A stretch of 12,808 bases of DNA, taken from assembly GCA_015494725.1 (NCBI GenBank), contig WGAR01000103.1, forward strand, positions 1-12,808, given 5' to 3'. Positions within the stretch are counted from its first letter, which is position 1. Each line of letters starts with the position of its first letter. The stretch is from Thermodesulfobacteriaceae bacterium (GTDB lineage: Bacteria; Desulfobacterota; Thermodesulfobacteria; Thermodesulfobacteriales; Thermodesulfobacteriaceae). The notes beneath the pieces were generated by a model. It did not search any database and had not been told where the DNA came from. It saw only the letters and a program-made list of their open reading frames with translations. Position numbers and translations under genes: made by a program. Below are positions 8,640 to 12,808 of this stretch, in pieces.

Positions 8640-10747
8640 GATCTCTTTTCTTCTCCTACCGGAAGTTCGACCATGTCGATGCGCTGATAAAACTTGGAAA
8701 CGTACTCCTTGAGCATGCGTCGGGCGCAGAAACGGGGAGTGATGCTCTTGATGGCTTCCTTCATCAACTTGACCCACTTACGGGGCATACCGGTCTCATC
8801 CCAGGAATAGTAGAGGGGAACCACCTCTTCCTCCAGGATCTGGTAAAGGGCTTCGGCATCCCGGGCGGTGCGGTCGCCTTCTATTTCCTCTTCTCCGAAG
8901 GCCCATCCGTTGCGGCCGTTGTATCCCTCCGGCCACCAGCCATCCAGGATGGACAGGTGGGGGACCCCGTTAAAGCCGGCCTTCATCCCGCTGGTGCCGC
9001 AGGCCTCCAGCGGCGGATGAGGGTTATTCAACCATACATCCACTCCCTTTACCATGTAGTAGGCCAGATCCAGATCGTAGTCCTCCACAAAGGCAATTCG
9101 CCCGGCCAGACTCGGATCGCGGGCCAGTTCCACAATCTGACGGATCATGTTCTTGCCTTCTTCGTCGCGGGGATGGGCCTTTCCGGCAAAGATGATCTGG
9201 ACCGGCCTTTCCGGATCGAGAAGGATGCGTTTGAGGCGTTCGAGATCGTGAAAGATCAGGGTGGCCCGTTTGTAGCCGGTCATCCGACGCGCAAAACCCA
9301 GGGTAAGATAATCGGGGTCCAGCAGAGCTCCCTGAGCCACCACCAGCCCCGGATCCAGGTTACCCTCTCTCCAGCGGGCCCGCAAGCGATCCTTGATGAG
9401 GTGAATAAGCTCCCATTTGTTGTCCTTGTGTACCTTCCACAGGACCTCGTCCGGGATGCGATCGATCATCTGCCAGAGGTCCTCACAGTCGTGGACATGG
9501 ATCCAGTCCTCCCCCAGATAATCGTTGAGAAGGGTGCGCAGATCCTCGTCGATCCAGGTGGGAAGATGGGCCCCGTTGGTAACATAATCGATGGGGACTT
9601 CCTCTTCCTTAAGGTCCGGCCACATGAAATGCCACTGCTTTCGAGCCACCTCCTGGTGTCTCCGGCTCACCGCGTTGATATATTTACTCAGCCTTATCCC
9701 CAGGATGGTGGTATTGTAGCCCTCCTCCGGATTCTCGGGATTGGTCCCCAGGGAGAGAAAGAACTCCCGATCCAGCTTGCGTTTTTCCCAGAGGAAATGG
9801 AACTGCTTTTCGATCATCTCCAGGGGATAGGCGTTGATGGCCGCCCGAAGCGGAGTATGGGTGGTAAAGAGGGAGGTATGGCGAACGTAGCGCACCGCTT
9901 CCTCCAGAGAGAATCCCTGCTGCAGCAGGCGTACCAGACGGGCCACCAGAACGAAGGCCGGGTAATCCTCATTGACATGGAATCCACCGATATCTATTCC
10001 CAGACGTTCCAGGAGGGCATATCCGCCGAAGCCGAGAACTATCTGCTGTTTGAGGCGCATTTCCGGATCCGAGGTATAGAGCTGGTAGGAAATCCGCCGG
10101 TGGCGGGTGCTGTTCTCCTCCACATCGGTATCCAGGAGATACAGTCTCACCCGACCCACCTCCACCTTCCACACTCCGGCAAATATGGGCTCATCGAAGC
10201 AGTAGCACCAGACCTTGAGCCAGTCGCCCTTTTCATCATAGATCTTCTGGACCGGCATCTCTTCCTTGTGGATATGGTTGGAGAGTTCCTCCTGGGTCCC
10301 GTCGGCCCGAATTCGCTGACGGATATAACCCTGGGGGTACATGAACCCTATCCCCACCAGGGGCAAGTTGAGATCGCTCGCTTCTTTGAGGATATCCCCG
10401 GCTAAAAGCCCCAGCCCCCCGGCGTAAATGTAAAGGGAGTGATGCAACCCGTACTCCGCGGAAAAGAAGGCGATCGGTCTCTTTAAGCGGGCATAGAAAG
10501 GGCCCGGAGTCTCCAGATAGTGTCGGTAAATACGATAGACGTATTCCACCTTGCACACAAAATCGGGGTTCTTAAGCAGCTCCGCGATGCGGTCCGAGGC
10601 ACAGACAAGGAGCTTGATGGGATTTTCCCGTATCTCACTCCAGATAATGGGATCGATCCGTCGGAAGAGATCTTTGGCCTCCGGATGCCAGCTCCACCAG
10701 AGGTTATAGGCCAGTTCCTTCAGCTTTTCCAGGTGTAAAATACTCAA
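8636..10747 (-). CDS. glgP: Alpha-glucan (glycogen/maltodextrin) phosphorylase, GT35, divergent short type
   Basis: Uses inorganic phosphate and pyridoxal phosphate to release glucose-1-phosphate from chain ends. The protein has 703 residues, shorter than E. coli or muscle phosphorylase (about 800-840), and fits the divergent TIGR02094-like group. The N-terminus (ELAYNLWWSWHPEA, 11-24) resembles the DUF3417 region of that group. Then come FFSAEYGLHHSLYIYAGGLG (94-113), the catalytic-His region TTHTPL (H297), the phosphate-binding ARRMTGYKR (R488 and K493, equivalent to rabbit R569 and K574) and the PLP-lysine motif ACGTSGMKAGFNG with K589. Two conserved spots differ: NEDYPAF at 259-265 where relatives I recall have NEGHxAF, and AAIN (302-305) where PAGHD is usual. 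The start is TTG with AGGAG 6 nt upstream. It is the first gene of the glycogen operon. Confidence 0.93.
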   Translation of the reverse strand: MSILHLEKLKELAYNLWWSWHPEAKDLFRRIDPIIWSEIRENPIKLLVCASDRIAELLKNPDFVCKVEYVYRIYRHYLETPGPFYARLKRPIAFFSAEYGLHHSLYIYAGGLGLLAGDILKEASDLNLPLVGIGFMYPQGYIRQRIRADGTQEELSNHIHKEEMPVQKIYDEKGDWLKVWCYCFDEPIFAGVWKVEVGRVRLYLLDTDVEENSTRHRRISYQLYTSDPEMRLKQQIVLGFGGYALLERLGIDIGGFHVNEDYPAFVLVARLVRLLQQGFSLEEAVRYVRHTSLFTTHTPLRAAINAYPLEMIEKQFHFLWEKRKLDREFFLSLGTNPENPEEGYNTTILGIRLSKYINAVSRRHQEVARKQWHFMWPDLKEEEVPIDYVTNGAHLPTWIDEDLRTLLNDYLGEDWIHVHDCEDLWQMIDRIPDEVLWKVHKDNKWELIHLIKDRLRARWREGNLDPGLVVAQGALLDPDYLTLGFARRMTGYKRATLIFHDLERLKRILLDPERPVQIIFAGKAHPRDEEGKNMIRQIVELARDPSLAGRIAFVEDYDLDLAYYMVKGVDVWLNNPHPPLEACGTSGMKAGFNGVPHLSILDGWWPEGYNGRNGWAFGEEEIEGDRTARDAEALYQILEEEVVPLYYSWDETGMPRKWVKLMKEAIKSITPRFCARRMLKEYVSKFYQRIDMVELPVGEEKRS
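8651..8657 (-). promoter_or_regulatory. Shine-Dalgarno of the GH57 gene
   Basis: On the minus strand AGGAGAA lies 11 nt before the GTG at 8639, within the glgP coding end. It supports the short form of the GH57 protein that begins just ahead of the family's first strand. Confidence 0.55.
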
Positions 10748-10753
10748 GCACGG

Positions 10754-10758
10754 CTCCT
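10754..10758 (-). promoter_or_regulatory. Shine-Dalgarno selecting the TTG start of glgP
   Basis: AGGAG on the minus strand, 6 nt before the TTG at 10747. No in-frame ATG or GTG with a comparable site is visible nearby, so the rare TTG codon is the best start. A GTG four bases upstream of the TTG is in a different frame. Confidence 0.65.
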
Positions 10759-10779
10759 GTTTGCTTTATTGATTTTCAG

Positions 10780-10785
10780 ATTGTA
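10780..10785 (-). promoter_or_regulatory. Candidate -10 element of the glycogen operon
   Basis: TACAAT on the minus strand (5 of 6 to TATAAT) would start transcription near 10773 and give a leader of about 25 nt carrying only the ribosome site. The hexamer 17 bp upstream (GTGTAT, 10808-10803) is a poor -35 match, so the promoter may be weak, activator-dependent, or not real. Confidence 0.3.
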
Positions 10786-10861
10786 CTCCCCTTTCTCTAA
10801 GAATACACCCATATAGCTTACCTGAATCTTGGATGATATTCTATGAAGGTCCGGAAAGCAA

Positions 10862-10868
10862 GAGGAAG
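10862..10868 (+). promoter_or_regulatory. Shine-Dalgarno of the M20 peptidase gene
   Basis: GAGGAAG ends 9 nt before the ATG at 10878. The in-frame ATG at 10833 has no purine-rich site before it, so 10878 is preferred; it also puts the protein start at the usual MKERLKEI-type first helix. Confidence 0.6.
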
Positions 10869-10877
10869 AAGACTGGA

Positions 10878-11948
10878 ATGAAAGAACGCTTGAAAGAAAT
10901 TATCCTGAATCTGGCCCAAATTATCAGTGAAAGCGGGCAGGAAGCCCTCATTCAGGAATTCATCGCCGATTGGTTGAGAAAGCGGGGAATTCAGCCTGTC
11001 TTTCAATCGGTTCCCGGGTGTGGTCCCAACCTTCTGGTCTTTTTTTCCGATTCTCCGAAACTGCTTCTGGCCACCCATGTGGACACGGTTCCGGTGCGTC
11101 TGGGGAAATATCCTCCCCGGGCCGAAGGAGAGGAGCTTTACGGGGTGGGGGTATGCGACGCCAAGGCCGGGGTGGCCATCCTGATGTTGCTGGCCGAGGA
11201 ATTGAGCCGAGAGAACGAAGAGCCCTCCCTGGGTCTGGCTTTTCTGGTGGACGAGGAGAACGAAGGACGGGGTTCGGCGGAGCTGGTGCGGGAGTATTTT
11301 TTCCCCGAGGCGGTGGTTCTGGAACCCACCCGTCTCACCGTGGCCATCGCCGAAGCCGGATCGGTGGAGTACGAGGTGGAGGTGTACGGACGGGCGGTAC
11401 ACGGGAGTCTGGCCCATCAGGGGGAAAACGCCATCGAACGGGCCATGGACCTGATCAGTACCCTTAAACGCCTCCCCTTTCTTTATGAGGAACATCCCCT
11501 GGTGGGACCTTCCTGGTTCAATGTGGAGAAATTCGTGGGAGGAGATGGGGAATTGCGGGTACCGGATAGGGTGGAACTGGAACTGGAGTTTCGCCTCCTT
11601 CCGGGCCAGGACCTTAACCAAATCATGGCCGAAATAGAGGAAAGATTCCGCAGTTTTTCAGGGGTAAGGTATCGGGTGAAGGATATTTCCGAGGCTTACA
11701 GTCTGGAGAGGGGGGCGAACATTGTTTCCTGCCTCTGTGAAGCCTATCGGCGGGTTACCGGGAAAGAGGCCCGGCTTTCCGGGATGCCCAGCTGGACCGA
11801 TGCCGCCCACCTTGCAGCGGCGGGTACGGAAGCGGTGGTTTTCGGTCCCGGGGACCTGGCCCTCTGTCACACCCCTGAGGAAAGGATCTCCCTTTCTGAG
11901 GTTGAAACCGCCTTTCGGGTATTGCTGGAGCTGGCCCGCTCCGGCTGA
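10878..11948 (+). CDS. M20 family metallopeptidase / deacylase (ArgE/DapE/LysK-like)
   Basis: Two-zinc amidohydrolase of the M20 family, with 356 residues from the preferred ATG. All metal-site motifs are visible: LLATHVDTVP with H67 and D69, GVGVCDAKAG with bridging D94, FLVDEENEGRGS with the E126/E127 base-ligand pair, LEPT with E149, and a C-terminal CHTPEE with H331. The dimerisation (lid) domain carries AVHGSLAHQGENA, with H175 likely reaching the partner's active site. SWTDAAHL (305-312) is the segment found in ArgE/DapE/LysK-type enzymes. The substrate could be an N-acetyl or N-succinyl amino acid, or a small peptide; the sequence does not decide, and neighbours do not form an arginine or lysine pathway. 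No signal peptide is seen. Its 3' end overlaps the convergent GNAT gene by 82 bp. Confidence 0.9.
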   Translation: MKERLKEIILNLAQIISESGQEALIQEFIADWLRKRGIQPVFQSVPGCGPNLLVFFSDSPKLLLATHVDTVPVRLGKYPPRAEGEELYGVGVCDAKAGVAILMLLAEELSRENEEPSLGLAFLVDEENEGRGSAELVREYFFPEAVVLEPTRLTVAIAEAGSVEYEVEVYGRAVHGSLAHQGENAIERAMDLISTLKRLPFLYEEHPLVGPSWFNVEKFVGGDGELRVPDRVELELEFRLLPGQDLNQIMAEIEERFRSFSGVRYRVKDISEAYSLERGANIVSCLCEAYRRVTGKEARLSGMPSWTDAAHLAAAGTEAVVFGPGDLALCHTPEERISLSEVETAFRVLLELARSG

Positions 11949-12415
11949 AGATCCTTTTCCATTCTCAACCAGATTCCCACCCTTTCCCCGGGGACAAAAC
12001 CCAGTCGTTGATAAAAGCGCTGAGCCCGGAGGTTATGTTCTCCCACCCACAGGCCCACCCTCGAATAGCCTTTCTCTTTCAGATAGTTCAGGGCTTCCTG
12101 CATGAGTTTCCGGGCTACATTTTTCCCCTGCCATTCCGGATCTACCGCTATTTCGTGAATTTCCGGTACGGGTTCCATTTCCTCCAGAGCCAGAAACCCC
12201 ACGGGGTCACCTCCGGCCCGGGCCACCCAGAAGGCCCCCCGGGCATGGCGAAAGAGCCATTTGAGGTAGCGCTGGATGCGTTTGAGTCCCTGCTCGGCGT
12301 AAAGGGGTTCGTCCCGATAAGCCCGGGCGTATATTTCCGTTAGCTGAGCCAGGAGTTCTGCATCCAGGGAAGGGACCCTGGAGATACGGATCATCTTGGC
12401 AGGAAGGTTCTCCAT
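11867..12415 (-). CDS. GNAT family N-acetyltransferase
   Basis: Acyl-CoA-dependent acetyltransferase of the GNAT superfamily, 182 residues, substrate unknown. Core strand and motif A read IHEIAVDPEWQGKNVARKLM (86-105), with the pyrophosphate loop Q96-G97-K98-N99-V100-A101; N99 replaces the second glycine of the usual Q/RxxGxG/A. Motif B is NLRAQRFYQRLGF (128-140), typical of RimI-like enzymes, and the fold should end near WLRMEKDL (149-156). The last 26 residues, rich in Ser, Arg and Glu, run antisense through the M20 gene's C-terminus and look like a read-through tail. M1 at 12415 has no good ribosome site; M8 at 12394 has GGAG about 15 nt upstream and is a reasonable alternative. It reads away from the adjacent tRNA-Leu gene. 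Confidence 0.87.
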   Translation of the reverse strand: MENLPAKMIRISRVPSLDAELLAQLTEIYARAYRDEPLYAEQGLKRIQRYLKWLFRHARGAFWVARAGGDPVGFLALEEMEPVPEIHEIAVDPEWQGKNVARKLMQEALNYLKEKGYSRVGLWVGEHNLRAQRFYQRLGFVPGERVGIWLRMEKDLQPERASSSNTRKAVSTSEREILSSGV

Positions 12416-12436
12416 GGTTTAAAATTTAAATCCCGA

Positions 12437-12524
12437 GCCGAGGTGGCGGAACTGGCAGACGCGGTGGACTCAAAATCCACTGGGGTTTACCCCCGTGCGG
12501 GTTCGACTCCCGCCCTCGGCACCA
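12437..12524 (+). tRNA. tRNA-Leu (anticodon CAA), CCA encoded
   Basis: The 88-nt gene folds as a class II tRNA. The acceptor stem GCCGAGG pairs with CCTCGGC, with discriminator A and CCA encoded at 12522-12524. The anticodon stem GTGGA/TCCAC encloses the loop CTCAAAA with anticodon CAA at 12471-12473, reading UUG leucine codons. A long variable arm (GGGG...CCCC) is present as in tRNA-Leu. The T arm is GCGGG-TTCGACT-CCCGC. Everything pairs without mismatch, so it should be functional. Only about 20 bp separate it from the start of the divergent GNAT gene. Confidence 0.97.
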
Positions 12525-12724
12525 TAAATCCCCTGATTATCAAGACTTTAAGAAACCACTCATTCCTCCGGGGGACAGTCTGGGGACAAACGACGGAAAG
12601 CCTTCTTTTCCTGTTTCTCGAGCCGGTCCCCAAGGGAAAGCAGGTTGAAGTTAACAAAAAAGATCCCGCAAGACGATAGAGTTCGAGAACTATAAAGCCT
12701 TTCTCCCCCGAGAGGGCGGTTAGC

Positions 12725-12752
12725 GCGGGTTCGGGTCTCTCCCTCGGCCCCA
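12725..12752 (+). repeat. Degenerate copy of the tRNA-Leu T arm, acceptor strand and CCA
   Basis: These 28 bases match the 3' end of the tRNA-Leu gene (12497-12524) at 23 positions without gaps. The match includes the first nine bases of the T arm, all seven bases of the acceptor 3' strand (CCTCGGC) and the final CCA. T-stem pairing is partly broken and the T loop reads TTCGGGT rather than TTCGACT. No matching 5' acceptor half or anticodon arm is visible upstream, so it is not a working tRNA as it stands. It could be an attachment-site copy left by a tRNA-targeted element, or a tRNA pseudogene. Confidence 0.5.
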
Positions 12753-12757
12753 GAAGA

Positions 12758-12769
12758 CCCTCCGGAGGG
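12758..12769. repeat. Perfect 12-bp palindrome CCCTCCGGAGGG
   Basis: The palindrome extends as an imperfect hairpin to about 12754-12773, with AAG on one side and TTT on the other around one A-C mismatch. It could form a terminator-like stem on either strand, but only three T residues follow, so a factor-independent terminator is doubtful. It lies 6 bp after the degenerate tRNA 3' end. Confidence 0.4.
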
Positions 12770-12808
12770 CTTTACCCCTTTCCAAGTCTTCCCCCTCGAA
12801 CATTTTAT

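Larger units (their letters stand above)
10748..10877. promoter_or_regulatory. Divergent intergenic region between glgP and the M20 peptidase gene
   Basis: This 130-bp stretch is visibly more AT-rich than its flanks and is the only divergent gap in the window, so promoters for both directions should lie here. On the plus strand the best -10-like string is TATAGC (10812-10817), without a convincing -35. No clear operator palindrome, riboswitch or attenuator hairpin was found. It includes 45 bases that could code if the M20 gene began at the upstream ATG (10833). Confidence 0.5.
12525..12808. other. Apparent non-coding region downstream of tRNA-Leu
   Basis: No convincing gene is seen in these 284 bases. 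Visible structure includes two GGGGACA copies 11 bp apart (12571-12577, 12582-12588), and TGGGGAC at 12581-12587 that is exactly inverted as GTCCCCA at 12626-12632. There is also an imperfect tRNA-Leu 3' copy at 12725-12752 and a 12-bp palindrome at 12758-12769. A minus-strand frame is open from the window edge to a TGA at 12562-12560 but has no start codon, family resemblance or ribosome site. No clear terminator for the tRNA follows its 3' end. Confidence 0.6.

Noticed and set aside
8640..8777. 46-residue N-terminal extension of the GH57 protein
   Set aside because: It overlaps the glgP coding end in another frame and looks unlike any GH57 N-terminus. The GTG at 8639 with a GTGA overlap and an AGGAGAA site is better.
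8957..10405. 482-codon plus-strand frame opposite glgP
   Set aside because: Antisense shadow of a clear GT35 phosphorylase, with no recognisable motif and no ribosome site.
10818..11621. 267-codon minus-strand frame opposite the M20 gene
   Set aside because: Antisense to the complete set of M20 metal-ligand motifs; no independent support.
12443..12679. 78-codon plus-strand frame starting inside the tRNA (MAELADAVDSKSTG...)
   Set aside because: Its first third is a translation of the tRNA-Leu gene, a well-known false ORF pattern. The remainder has no domain or ribosome site.
12560..12808. Minus-strand frame open from the right edge to a TGA at 12562-12560
   Set aside because: It has no start codon in view and runs antisense through the degenerate tRNA T arm (hence residues like EGETRTR, typical of tRNA antisense translation). 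It might be the tail of a gene beyond the edge, but nothing here shows that.
12525..12808. tmRNA, SRP RNA or another structural RNA in the right-hand region
   Set aside because: I looked for the tmRNA 5' TTCGACGGGG motif, a tag-peptide frame and the SRP GGAAG-type loop and found none. Only the tRNA-like 3' end is present.
1..12808. CRISPR array, insertion sequence or phage genes
   Set aside because: No regularly spaced repeats, transposase motifs or terminal inverted repeats were seen anywhere in the window.

Overview
The window looks like ordinary chromosome from a moderately GC-rich bacterium, probably a thermophile. The hints are a methionyl-tRNA synthetase with a single Thermus-type zinc knuckle fused to a Trbp111-like tail, a GH57 glycoside hydrolase, the short divergent type of alpha-glucan phosphorylase, an amylomaltase, very tight gene packing with GTG and TTG starts, and proteins rich in Glu, Arg, Lys and Tyr. 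A Thermodesulfobacteriota-like or other deep-branching thermophile is a reasonable guess, but nothing in the window fixes the taxon.

Left part (1-2329, + strand): the 3' end of metG, whose TAA stop overlaps the ATG of a cysteine-rich DUF169-family protein. The two are very likely co-transcribed and translationally coupled. The DUF169 gene runs head-on into the next operon, and the two convergent stop codons share the bases CTAG.

Centre (2326-10747, - strand): a compact five-gene operon for storage glucan metabolism, read glgP > GH57 hydrolase > glgA > glgB > malQ. Every junction overlaps: GTGA, GTGA, ATGA, then 14 bp. GlgA would extend alpha-1,4 chains from ADP-glucose (or UDP-glucose) and GlgB would add alpha-1,6 branches. 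GlgP would release glucose-1-phosphate and MalQ would rework short maltodextrins. The GH57 enzyme sits where a debranching enzyme or amylase is expected. No glgC (ADP-glucose pyrophosphorylase) or glgX is present, so the sugar-nucleotide supply must be encoded elsewhere.

Right part (10748-12808): a 130-bp AT-rich divergent promoter region, then an M20-family metallopeptidase/deacylase gene (+). It converges on, and overlaps by 82 bp, a GNAT acetyltransferase gene (-). A clear tRNA-Leu(CAA) gene with encoded CCA follows. The last 284 bases hold no convincing gene. They do contain an imperfect copy (23 of 28 bases) of the tRNA-Leu 3' end, a 7-bp inverted repeat and a perfect 12-bp palindrome, which together hint at a tRNA-targeted integration scar or a degenerate tRNA.

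I did not find a clearly new system. The most useful leads are the degenerate tRNA 3' end, the altered active-site neighbourhood of GlgP, the GH57 enzyme built into the glycogen operon, and the coupling of DUF169 to metG.
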